Shown here piece by piece: positions 8,551 to 18,495 of a stretch of DNA of 64,000 nucleotides (positions are counted from its first letter, which is position 1; each line of letters begins with the position of its first letter). The notes beneath the pieces were generated by a model. That model had not been told where the DNA came from. It searched no databases and was given only the letters and a program-made list of their open reading frames with translations. The stretch is from Lentisphaeria bacterium (GTDB lineage Bacteria; Verrucomicrobiota; Lentisphaeria; Victivallales; Victivallaceae), in contig CP091727.1 in NCBI GenBank assembly GCA_022009855.1, forward strand, positions 992,001 to 1,056,000, given 5' to 3'. Position numbers and translations under genes: made by a program.

Positions 8551-9778
8551 TTACTTGCCGAGCCCGGGCAGTTCGATATTCTGATCCTGGCAGAGGTTGA
8601 GATACTGCACCGTCGTCAGCGTCGCCGTTCCAATCAGCAGAATCAGCGTGATTGCGGCCATCACCAGATAGGCGAGACTGGGCCTGGAGTCAACCGGCAG
8701 ATCGACCCGAGGCGGCTTCACCTTCTTCTTTTCGACCGTATCCGCGGAAGCCGCCGCTGCCGCCGCCGGCTCTTCAGTCTTCTCTTCCGGCTCCGCAACC
8801 TTTTCTTCCGGCTCCTCGGTCTTCCCTTCCGGCTCCGCCTGCTTCGGCTCCGGCGCCGCGGGAGCTGCAGCCTGTTTCGCCGGCGGTACCGGCGGCACCG
8901 GCCGTGACAGTTTCACCGTCGCCTTCTCCTCGACGAGATCGGAGGTATCCAGCTCCATCGTCTTTTTGAACCTCGTTCTCCGGAACCAGTGCCGAGGAAT
9001 CGAGTTCCACCGTGCGCTTCTGCACCGGAGGAACAGCCGGAGCCGCCGGAGTCACTGCCTTGTGCGGAGGACGCTGGATGCGGATGGTCGCATCATCAGC
9101 ATCCTCCTTTTCGATCTTCAGCCCGGCCGGAGTCACCGCGGACGGCTTCAGAGTGACGGTCTTGCGGGTTCTGGTATCATCCTCCTCCATCGGCGTTTCC
9201 GCCGGCGCGGGCGCGGCAGGAGCGATCTTCACCCCGGAAACCGGCGCCACCGAAGGATGCAGCGCAACCGTCTTGCGGGTCGTGGTATCGTCGCCTTCCG
9301 CCGGCGCGGGTGCCGCGGCGGGAACAACGTTCACACCGGAAACCGGCGCCACCGAAGGACGCAACACCACGGTCTTGCGGGAAGAGGTATTGGCTCCGTC
9401 GAGATTGATGCCGACCGGAGCCGCGGGCTTGAGCATCACCGTCTTGCGAGTCTGCGTATTCTCGCCGGAAGGGGAAACCGGTGTCACCGTGGTGGTGGTG
9501 GTCACTCCCGTACCCTGAAGTTTGATCGGGGTGTTCGCCGCCTTCTGCGGAGCGAGCGGCTTGAGCTTGACCGTGCGGCGCGTCTGCGTATCGGCAAGGA
9601 CATCGAGATTGCCGGTATCGGTATCACGTCCGGTCAGCGGATCCGCAATCGGCGCGGCAGCAGGCAGTTTGATCGAAGAGGGTGTCACCGTAGGAGACTT
9701 CAGGCGAACGGTTTTCCGTGTCCTGGTATCATCCTCGTTCATTCCGGGATTGTCGACTTTCGGTTCCTGGTCAGCCAT
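8551..9778 (-). CDS. Repeat-rich protein with TRKTVxLKP motifs and a C-terminal membrane anchor
   Basis: Function unknown. The ~408 residues start MADQEPKVDNPGMNEDD and hold at least six copies of a short element of the form (T)xTRKTVxLKP at roughly 40-residue spacing: TRTRKTVRLKS, TQTRRTVKLKP, TQTRKTVMLKP, TSSRKTVVLRP, TTTRKTVALHP, TRTRKTVTLKP. Weaker copies (ATIRIQRPP, KRTVELDSS, ATVKLSRP) follow. The linkers are Pro/Ala/Val-rich. Next come a Glu/Pro/Lys-rich stretch (EEPEEKVAEPEEKTEEP) and one hydrophobic helix near the C-terminus (LAYLVMAAITLILLIGTATL). There is no signal peptide, so the repeats should face the cytoplasm. An A5 run near 8965 needs one A fewer to join the two halves. The repeated Thr-rich basic motif could be a phosphorylation or docking site; that is inference. 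Confidence 0.7.
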
Positions 9779-9873
9779 GATAAACCCTTTCTCGGCATTG
9801 AATCAAAAAAATCTGTCATCGGAGAATTTAGCCCGCAATTCCATAAAAATCAATAGGAACACGGGATTTATTT

Positions 9874-11304
9874 TCATTTTTCCGGAGCGGACTGCTCCGG
9901 TGCGGGTTCCGCAGCGGATTCCGCGGGTTTCTGCGCCCCCTCCACCCGGGCGGCGACGTCGCGATATTTCGGCCGGACCTGGTAGACTTCGCGAAAACAC
10001 TCCAGCGCCTTTTCCGGCTCGCCCAGCGCCTCATGGGCAAGCCCCAGCCCGTAAACGGCGTCCACGCGCAGCTTGTCCTTCATGGTATGAAGCTCCTTGA
10101 GCGAAAGTTCGAATTCGGCGACCGCCTCCTTCGGTCTCCCGGCGCCGACCAGGCACAGACCGAGCCGGACATGGCAGGCGGTCTTTTTCTGCGGACTGTG
10201 GAGCGCCTCGGTATAGTGGGGGATCGCCTTCTCGAATTCGTTGCGGGCAAGGTAGATCTCCCCGAGATCGTAGCGGAGCTGCGTATCGTTCGGATAGGTT
10301 TCCACCCGGAGAACTGCACGATCGAGCCGGTACTGTTCCTTCTGCGCTTCCAGCTGGGCGATCTGCGCCTCCGGCTGTTCATAGGCGGTCGGATTGCGCT
10401 TGAGTTCCCGAATCGCCTGATTGATCTGGGCGATATAGGCTTTTTCAATGCTCTTGTCGAGCGAAGGATCGAGGGCGCCGAGCTTCTTGGCAACGATCTT
10501 CAGTTCCCGCTGGGCGGCCTCGAAATCTTCCGCAACCATGTAGGCGTCAGCCAGCTTGCGACGGATATCCACCGAATCGTTGGTCTTGAGATCCTCGGTG
10601 AACTTCTCGATCAGCATCTTCGCCTGGTCGGCATCGTGGATCGAGCCGTCCATCAGCTGCTGGGTGACGGCGGCCTTGGCGTCGGCGGCCTTGCTCTGGG
10701 TGGTGCCCTCCTCCTCCCACTTGCCGCGCTCGATGCTGGCCAGCGCGATGGCGCTGCGCAGTTCCGCCTGCATCGAGAGGTCGGCGGGATGGCGCCGGGA
10801 AATTTCCTGAAGCACCTTCAGCGCCTCCCGGGCCCGGCCGTCGCGCTGAAACGCCTCGGCCATCCGGCGTGCCACCCCTTCGTTGGAAGGATGAAACTCA
10901 TGGAAAATTTCGAGAGCTTCCGCCGAAATGAACATCGCCTCGCAATCCTCCCCGGCGTCCGCCATGGCCAGCAGGATCAGCGGATTGTCCACGCAGTGAA
11001 CGAGCGGCCCCTCACAGAGGGGAGAGCGCACCGTAGGGATCGCGGATCGCCTTGAGCTTGATCAGCAGAAAGGGATCGGGGAAAGCATCATCCAGAACGC
11101 ACGCACCAGCGGATTCATTCCGCGCGTCTTCGCCAGCTCGAATTCCCGAAGTTTTTCGCGCGTCGCCGCCACTTCCGGGTATTCGCGAACCACTTTCACC
11201 AGCGTTCGAATGGCGCCGTCCAGATCGGACGGAGCCTGCTTGATGGCATGATTGTAGGCGTCGCGCACGTAAATCGGCGCCTGTTTGAGACTTTTTCGAT
11301 CCAT
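9874..11304 (-). CDS. Tetratricopeptide-repeat protein
   Basis: About 476 residues starting MDRKSLKQAPIYVRDAYNHAIK. Helical pairs with TPR signature spacing run through the second half, for example GEIYLARNEFEKAIPHYTEAL, CHVRLGLCLVGAGRPKEAVAEFELSL and YGLGLAHEALGEPEKALECFREVYQVRPKY. The tail is Ala/Pro/Glu-rich. There is no signal peptide or enzymatic motif, so it is likely a scaffold. Two frame changes occur: a T run near 11085 lacks one base, and a C4 run near 11016 has one extra. The gene lies 95 bp upstream of, and co-directional with, the TRKTV-repeat gene, so the two may be co-transcribed. Confidence 0.8.
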
Positions 11305-11491
11305 AGTTTCAACTCCGGCTGTTTCCGCCGCCGGCAACAGCCGGCGGAAGATAATGAAAAAACAGTACTCTGTCGCGGATTCCACCTCAATATCCTGTCC
11401 TTCTCGTGAATGGAAACCGCTGTATCAAGGTAAACTACATGTAATCGCGCATTTTTCAAGCACCGGACAGGACTTTTTCTCATTCCCGGGC

Positions 11492-11524
11492 AAAAAAATC
11501 CCGCCATCCGTATGGACGGCGGGA
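11492..11524 (-). terminator. Rho-independent terminator of the HNH-repeat gene
   Basis: CCCGCCGTCC and GGATGGCGGG form a 10-bp stem (one G-U pair) with loop ATAC on the minus strand, followed by ATTTTTTT. It is about 25 bp beyond the stop at 11550. Confidence 0.9.
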
Positions 11525-11549
11525 AACGGTACCGGCATTCCGACGACAA

Positions 11550-12179
11550 TCAGTGCTGCACCGGCTCCTGATTTTCCGCATTGCGCTTGGAAAGCCCGCG
11601 GTTCTCGATCCGGTAGTTGACCTTGATTCCGCAGCGGAGGCGGGCGCGCGCCCAGCTCCCGTCGCCGAGCTTCTTGCTCCCGGAGGCGAGCAGATACTGG
11701 TAGTTGTTGCGCATGTTGGTGTAGGAAAGATCCACCTTTTTCCGGTAGAGTTCGAGAATCTGCTGCCGGAGTTCCGTCTTGTTCAGACTGCGGCGCAGCC
11801 GGATCTGCCGATAGTCGATTCCGGCCGCCTCGACCGCGCGCTTCCAGCCGCGGAACCGCTTGATCGCCGCCATGTAGAGGCTCTTGTGGTTGACCTGCAC
11901 CGACTGCGACGAGATCGGCTGCCCCTCCTCATGGAGCTGGCGGATCCGGTCGATCACGGCGGTGTTGCTCCACCGTTTGTACTTGCGGATCTGGCTGTAG
12001 TCGAGACCGCACATCGTGATGGCCGCTTCCCACGAGCCGAAGATGCGGTCCGCGGCAGCATAGACACTCGGATAGGTCGTGGCGTAATAGTGGGAATTCA
12101 GCGGTTCCACACCATACCGCGACAGGATATGCTGCCGAATCATATTCGGATACCAATACTTGCAAAACATGAGCTTCAT
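11550..12179 (-). CDS. Protein with homing-endonuclease-associated (HNH_repeat-like) repeats
   Basis: A 209-residue basic protein with three or four similar units of about 50 residues, each ending in an aromatic W-x-A-A pattern: RIFGSWEAAITMCGLDYSQI, RFRGWKRAVEAAGIDYRQI, and a looser KLGDGSWARARLRCGI. This resembles the DNA-binding repeats found beside HNH homing endonucleases. No nuclease motif (HNH, GIY-YIG or LAGLIDADG) is present, so it is probably a DNA-binding protein. The frame is intact. The ATG at 12179 has a good RBS (gggagg) and the gene has its own terminator. The family call rests on pattern recognition. Confidence 0.55.
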   Translation of the reverse strand: MKLMFCKYWYPNMIRQHILSRYGVEPLNSHYYATTYPSVYAAADRIFGSWEAAITMCGLDYSQIRKYKRWSNTAVIDRIRQLHEEGQPISSQSVQVNHKSLYMAAIKRFRGWKRAVEAAGIDYRQIRLRRSLNKTELRQQILELYRKKVDLSYTNMRNNYQYLLASGSKKLGDGSWARARLRCGIKVNYRIENRGLSKRNAENQEPVQH

Positions 12180-12294
12180 TCCTCCCAGCTGAAACTTTAT
12201 TTAAAATAACCTGATTAAAAGGGAAATGCAACCTCATTCAAACGAATTTCTAGTTGTTTTTCCGCATTTTTTTCAAGGAGGGAGGAGGGGCGCG

Positions 12295-12585
12295 TCAACT
12301 GAGTCCGGCCGCGGGAGTGCAGCGGCAGGCGACCACCCGGCCGTCGAGGTTGCGGAACACCCGCACCCTCCCGAGATCGAGGCGACGCTCCCGGAGAAGC
12401 AGCCGGTCGCCCGGCTGCGGCAGCACTTCGGAAACCATCCAGCAGACCGCTTCGCACTCCTCTCCGCCGGAGCCGCCGAGCGCTCCGGATTCGAGCACGG
12501 CGGCGCGGCAGGCGAACTCCGCAAAGGAGCCGTCCTCCCGCCTTTTCAGCAGGGAGCCGGGTTCCAGCGGCAGCGACTCAATCAT
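12295..12585 (-). CDS. Small phage connector-like protein
   Basis: A 96-residue protein, MIESLPLEPGSLLKRREDGSF ... GDRLLLRERRLDLGRVRVFRNLDGRVVACRC. Its start overlaps the stop of the portal-like gene by 8 bp (ATGATTGA), a sign of translational coupling. Size, beta-rich pattern and position right after a portal gene suggest a head-completion or connector protein, but no family is firmly recognised. It is GC-rich like the backbone. Confidence 0.45.
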   Translation of the reverse strand: MIESLPLEPGSLLKRREDGSFAEFACRAAVLESGALGGSGGEECEAVCWMVSEVLPQPGDRLLLRERRLDLGRVRVFRNLDGRVVACRCTPAAGLS

Positions 12586-13995
12586 GGCGCACCTCCCCGT
12601 CTCCGCGTTCGATCTCCGCAAAGATGGCGCGGCGATGCTCCGGATCGATCTTGCGGATCTTTTCGAGCAGGAAGAGCGCGCTTTTCTCCACTTCGCGCCG
12701 ATAGGCCTCCCGCCGGAGAACTCCCGCAGTTCCAGCAGCGACTCGATCGAACTTTTGAGATCGGCGACCGCGAACTCCCGGTTGTAGAGAACCGACGGAA
12801 TCCGGATGGAGGGATCGAATTTCGCCATCAGCTTCCAGCAGCGCAGCTCCGCCTGTTCGAGCATGTCGGCGCGGCAGGCGAGGAACTGTTTGACCTGGTG
12901 GTAGTCCCACGCCTTGGATTCGGCGGTCTGCGCCTCCCGGCAGGGGGTGACCAGCGCCATGCCGACCGTGTCGAAGAGCTCGCGCTTGAGCGCATCGTTC
13001 TCCTCGCGGATCCGGCCGGTGTCGGCGCCGGAGGGGGAGATGTAGCGGCTGATGCCGCGCTCCTCCGGACTCTCCCAGATCGCGGCGGAACGGGCGAGCA
13101 CATGGCTGAACTTCTCCGCCGCCGCGCCGCCGGAGCGGCCCCCGCCCGACGAACGCGCCCCCCGGGCGAACCCCTCGGAGATGACCAGAAGTCCGAACAT
13201 CTGCTTGACGATGTTCATCTGGGACTCGGATTCGTTGTTGAGGATCGCATCCGAAATGCGCACGACATCCTCGAAGTAGTGGCCCGAATTGAGTCCGTAT
13301 CCGTCCGGTTCGACAAGGTAGAAGGCGGGAACCGCGCCGAGGCGGTGCGCCGCATGCAGCCGCTGCCGGACGATGCCGGTGCCCGCCTCGCGTTCGAGCA
13401 CGAAACACTCCTCGCGGGTGTAGAGCTTCCGGCGGAGCAGTTCGACGGCGGGCTTCCACGGTCCCGGCGCGACCCGGACGCGCTCCTCGAAGATGATCCA
13501 GTCGAGTTCGCCGTCGGCGCCGAATCCCCAGTCGGGGACCTCCAGCGGGGAGTGAACTTTCGCCGCCGGGCGGAGCTTCTCCCGGTTCCGCCGCTCGCAG
13601 TCCACCTCGCCTTCGAAGAAGGGCATCTCGATCTCGACCGCCGCGCCGCCGAAGACGTTGAGCAGCGTGGAGAACTGACGCATCACCTCGCCGGTCCGCA
13701 GTCCGCTGCGCGAGAAATCTTCGACCAGTTCCGGATCGGCCCCCTCGCGGGTCGGCTCCACCGAGAGGACGAACTGGGTGATCAGTCGCGCCAGCTTGCG
13801 CGGGTAATTGAAGTAGTAGGCGCGGCGCAGCCGTTCGGCGAATTCGAGTTCGACCTCCGAGACATGCCGGATCAGCGCCTGCCGCAGGTAGGCCTCGCCC
13901 CCGGCGTAGGCCGCCGCGCTGCGCTGCCAGCACTCCAGATTGCGGAAGTAGTGCGGATGCCGCCGATGAAAGATAAAGTCCCAATTCGGTTCCAT
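12578..13995 (-). CDS. Phage portal-like protein
   Basis: About 472 residues. The N-terminal part (SAAAYAGGEAYLRQALIRH ... RLRRAYYFNYPRKLARLITQFV) and the later segment HYFEDVVRISDAILNNESE resemble portal proteins of the SPP1-gp6 or DUF4055 kind, the dodecameric gate through which DNA enters capsids. The final part changes frame near 12715, where one base is missing, and reads EAYRREVEKSALFLLEKIRK ... ERGDGEVRHD with a stop at 12578. The RBS gaaaggag precedes ATG 13995. No terminase, capsid or tail genes are nearby, which is odd for a prophage. The gene follows recD2 after 42 bp on the same strand. Confidence 0.55.
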
Positions 13996-14037
13996 ACGGT
14001 TCTCCTTTCGCGGATGGTGTTATAACAGTGCGTTTTG

Positions 14038-16253
14038 TCAACCCGCGGAAAGGAGAAACCATTCAGGGACGTTGCGGAACGCCTCGGAGCAGCGGCGGCG
14101 CAGTTCGCTCAGCCGTTCGGCCAGAAGCGAAAACCGCGGTTCGAGCCGGGCGTTCTCGACCGCCATCCGGACGGCGCGGACACTGCCGATCAGCACCAGC
14201 AGCCGCTTCGCCCGGGTCATGGCGGTGTAGAGCAGATTCCGCTGGAGCATCATGTAGTGCTGGGTGAGAAAGGGGAGCACCACCGCGGGGAATTCGCTGC
14301 CCTGCGATTTGTGGACCGTCACCGCGTAGGCCGGCGAGAGCTGTTCCGCCTCCTCGAACCGGTACTCGACCAGCCGGCCGTCATCGAACATAACATGGAA
14401 CATCTTCTCCTTGAACCGGATCCGTCCGAGACGGCCGAAATCACCGTTGAAGACGCTCTTCTCGTAGTTGTTGGCGATCTGCATGATCTTGTCGCCGCTG
14501 CGGAAGATCCGTTCCCCAGTTTGAACTGCGGCCGGTCGCCGCCGTTGAGCAGCGCCTGCATCCGGGCGTTGAGCGCGATCGTGCCGCAGCTGCCCCGGTT
14601 CATCGGGGTCAGAATCTGCACGTCGTTGACCGGATCGAGTCCGAACCGGGCGGGGATCCGTTCGGCCACCATCTTTTCGATCAGCTCGACGGCGCGGTCG
14701 GGGTCATCCTGTTCGATCCAGTAGAAGTCGGTGAGTTCCCCGGGGCGGAGCGGCAGATTTTCCGGCAGCTGTCCGCGGTTGACCCGATGGGCGTTGACGA
14801 TGATCCGGCTGTTCTCCGCCTGCCGGAAGATCTGCGTGAGCGCGGTCACGTGGAACCAGCCGGAAGCGAGGAGATCAGCCAGCACCGTACCCGGCCCCAC
14901 CGAAGGAAGCTGATCGGCATCACCGACCAGCACCACCGAGGTGCCCGGACGAAGCGCCCGAAAGAGCGCCTGCGCCAGCAGCAGATCCAGCATCGACACC
15001 TCGTCGACGATCAGCAGCCGGCAGCTGAGCGGCGCTCCGGCGCCATGGACGAAACGGCCGGAGGCCGGATCGAACTGCAGCAGCCGGTGCAGCGTCTTCG
15101 CGGTAATTCCAGTCGATTCCGACAGCCGCTTCGCAGCGCGGCCGGTCGGAGCAGCGAGCGCGATCGGCACGCCGGAAGCGCGGGCGCGGCGGACGATCTC
15201 CCCCACCACGGTGGTTTTTCCGACGCCGGGCCCCCCGGTGATGATCGAGAGCGGTGCGCGGCTGACCGCCTCCACCGCCGCACGCTGTCCTTCGTTGAGA
15301 GTGAACCGCGCCTCGCCGGGCAGTGGACGGAGCGACTGCCCGGCGAACCGGCGCGCCGTCGCCAACGCGGCGATCAGCTTCGGCAGTTCGGTCTCGGCCC
15401 GGAGCAGCAGGGGCGTGTAGATCATCCCGTCGGCACGGCGGAGCAGTCCGCGTTCGAGGGCTGCCTCCAGCCCGGCGGCGGCGCGATCCGCCTCCTGACC
15501 GGCGAGTTCGGCGGTCTGTCGGAGCAGTTCCGGCTCGGGGCAGCAGACATGCCCGGAGCCGACCAGCGTGTTGACGGTGTAGACACAGGCGGCGGCCATT
15601 CGGTCGACTGAATCGCGGGCAACGCCGAGCGCTCCGGCGATTTCATCCGCCTTGAGAAACCCGATGCCGTCCACCTCCTCCGCCAGCCGGTAGGGGTTGG
15701 CGCGCACCACCTCCGGAGCGCGTTCGCCGTACTGCCGGAAGAGCCGGGCGCAGTAGGCGGGAGTGATTCCCAGCCCCTGCAGGAAGATATAGCTTTCGCG
15801 GCGCGCGGCCGATTCGCGCCACCCCTGAATGATCGCCTCCGCCTTCTTCGGGCCGATGCCGGGGACCTCCCGCAGCCGTTTCGAAAAACGGTCGAGAATG
15901 GTCAGCGTCCGGTCGCCGAAGTGATCGACGATGATCTCGGCGGTGCGGCCGCCGATGCCGGGAATCGCGCCGGAACCGAGGAACCGCTTGATTCCCTCCG
16001 GCGTCGAAGGGAGGCGGAGCCGGAAGCTCTCCGCCCGGAAGCGGTTGCCGAACTCAGCGTGTTTCTCCCAGTGCCCTTCCGCTTCGATATTCTGGCCGGG
16101 AGCGAGTCCGCAGAGCGGCCCGCAGATCACATGTTCGGCCCCGGTGCCGTCCGCCAGCCGGAGCACGGCGTACCGGCCGTCGCCGCTGTCGAAGAGCACC
16201 CGGCGGATCTCGCCGGAAATCACGGCGCGGGTGAGCGTCTGAATCTCGGTCAC
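14038..16253 (-). CDS. recD2: RecD2-type ATP-dependent DNA helicase
   Basis: A 5'-3' superfamily 1B helicase of about 738 residues. An N-terminal OB-like region is followed by helix-hairpin-helix units (GSGAIPGIGGRTAEIIV, EVPGIGPKKAEAII), the mark of RecD2. Walker A is TGGPGVGKTTVVGE, Walker B is LLIVDEVSMLD, and the late motif YAVTVHKSQGSEF precedes MTRAKRLLVLIG. The start is GTG 16253, which overlaps the stop of the upstream gene by 4 bp (GTGA). One G is missing from the ctggggaac run near 14515, splitting the frame before GDKIMQIANNYE. It acts in DNA repair without RecBC in related bacteria. Confidence 0.9.
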
Positions 16254-18259
16254 GGCCGCCCTCCCCCCTCCGGCTTCAGCCGGAAGGCGCGGACCCGCCC
16301 TTCGGGATTGACCGGGGAAAAGTGTTCGGGGTGTTCCTCCGCCCAGCGCAGCTCCAGGTCGGCGTTGGGAATTCCGGCGACGCCGGGATCGGTCACCAGA
16401 TAGTCCACCTCCGCCTCGCGGAGCCGGGCGAGCCACGCTTCGAAGCTCCCGGGGCGACGCATCTCCGCGAAATCGCGGTAACCGGCGAGCGAACCGCATC
16501 CCGATTCGGTGACCGGCACCGTGACCACCCGGTTCCGCCCCTCGGCGAAATAGTGGTAGTAATAGAGGCCGCAGTAGGCGATCACCGCGCCCGCGCCGCC
16601 GCGTTCCTGCGCAATCCGGGTGCGAAGCGCCTCATCCTCGGCCGACAGAAAACGGGCGCGCATCATCGACCCGGTCGCATTGCTCACACCGTACCGGTAA
16701 CCGGCGTCGAGAAAGAGCGCGATGCCGAAAAACAGCCACAGCAGGTACCGGAACAGCCGCCGCCGCACCCGGCAGGAGAGCAGGAAGAGCGCCGAGACCG
16801 CCGCCGCGAGGAGGATTCCCCCCCGTGAACCGGGTAGGAGAGCTGGTCGAACGAGGCAGTCCAGGCGGCGGCGATCATCACAACCGCCACGCTCCAGGGG
16901 CCGAAACGGCGCGCGAGAAGTTCGAATCCGCCGATGGAGGCGGCAGCCGCCAGCATCGCCAGCGGCACGATCTGCCGCGGCTGGGTGATCGACGGGTAGA
17001 GTTTGAGCTGGAGCAGCAGCAATGCCAGCCAGACCGCGGCGAAGAAGAGCAGCATCCGGCCGTTGCGGCGGCGGCGCCCGGCGGTGGCGGCGTACAGGAA
17101 GAGGGCGAGAAATCCGGCGCCGAACAGGAGCGCATTCCAGAGAGAGAGGCTGTTTTTCGCACCGTCGACGAAGTAGTGCCAGGCCTGCAGCGACCAGCCG
17201 AGAGTGGGGGGAGTGTTCCGTCATATAGCTGGGAAAGAGCGAAAAAGTTCCGATGCCGATCCGGACCGGGAAGACCGGATTGCCGAACGTGATCCAGTTG
17301 GCGATGAAGCAGGGCGCGGCCACCGCCGCCGCCGCGAGAAAGCTGAGCAGCACCCCCTTTCCGGCAGGCGCGGCGGTGGAACCAGATGCCGGCGCCGAGC
17401 AGCAGCAGCATCGGCGGCGCCAGCAGGAATCCGAGGTACTTGGTCGCGGCGGCGACGCCGAACGCGGCACCGGCCAGACAGAACCACGCCGTGGAGTTTC
17501 GCCGCGCCGCCGGAATCAGCAGTGCCGTGCCGATCACCAGATTGGCCCCGACCATCAGATCGGTGTTCGCCACCGAGGCGTTGCGGAAGACCACACCGGA
17601 GAATACCATAAACGCGGCCGCCGCAATCGCCGCCGGTCGGCGGAATCCGCCGCCGTTCCTCCTGCGACGACGGCGATTGCGGCCAGCAGCAGGTGATAGA
17701 ACTGGATGTTCCGGGCGAAGAAGTCGAGCCGGACCGGCGCCATGTGCCAGCAGTAAACAAGTTCGCCGTAGCAGGGATAGGTCGCGGTCATCAGCCCAGG
17801 CTGGACAATCCGTTCGACGCACCCCGTCTCCAGCCAGACCGCGGGATAGTAGATGTGGTAGGTCTGGGCGTCGGTGCCGATCACCGGCAGATAGGCGAAC
17901 ATCCGCCACTGGTAGAAGAGGAACCCGGCGGTGAGCGCGATCATCAACAGTTCGGGCGCGGTGAACCGCTCCGGAGGAAGCGGCTTCCACGGTTTCTTCC
18001 AGACGACCACCGTCACTCCGGCCGCCAGCGCCATCGAAGCGACGAAGAGGTGGTCGAGCATGCCGAGCACACCGAGCACGCCGGGGACGGCGATCATCTC
18101 AAGTTGGTAGAGAAATCCGGCCACGGTCAGAAATTCGCACCAGCGCCGCGGCGCGAACCGGCGGGCCAGCAGCAGCGCCGTCCACAAGGCGGGGAGCTGG
18201 TAGACCAGGTAGACTCCCGCCAGCAGCGAACCGTTCGCCGCCGCACTCAATGTCTCCAT
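16250..18259 (-). CDS. Polytopic membrane protein, glycosyltransferase-39-like
   Basis: About 670 residues with some ten hydrophobic helices, starting METLSAAANGSLLAGVYLVYQ after a strong aggagg. An early loop carries Asp in YLPVIGTDAQTYHIYYPAVW, followed by YPCYGELVYCWHMA. A hydrophobic barrel and a short soluble C-terminal part (VDYLVTDPGVAGIP) follow. This is the layout of lipid-linked sugar transferases of the GT39/PMT type or uncharacterised relatives. The frame changes at least four times (for example near 17650, 17360, 17210 and 16815), mostly in short G or C runs. The stop overlaps the recD2 start by 4 bp. The function is inferred from topology. Confidence 0.6.
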
Positions 18260-18406
18260 TGCGCCTCCTTTATCCTTCCTCCGGTCAATTCCCTTAAAGA
18301 TAGCACCTGTCGGTAAAAAATACGAATTGTTTTCACAAAATTCCTTCGCCGACGGCCGCGCGTCCGTTTCCGGATGATTTTCCTGCCGGAGAACCGTTCC
18401 GGCCAA

Positions 18407-18434
18407 TTGCAATCGCCGAAACGAATGCTATCTT
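18407..18434 (+). promoter_or_regulatory. Putative promoter of the GH38 gene
   Basis: TTGCAA at 18407-18412 and TATCTT at 18429-18434 are spaced by 16 bp, about 60 bp before the GH38 start. This is a motif match only. Confidence 0.35.
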
Positions 18435-18495
18435 ATATCGCAATTTCACTGGAGCCGGGGACAGAACCGGAACATGGGTAAGGAAATAGAAGAAG

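Noticed and set aside
12226..14025. 599-codon plus-strand open frame
   Set aside because: It is the antisense shadow of the portal and connector genes in GC-rich DNA, with no RBS and Arg/Ala/Gly-heavy composition.
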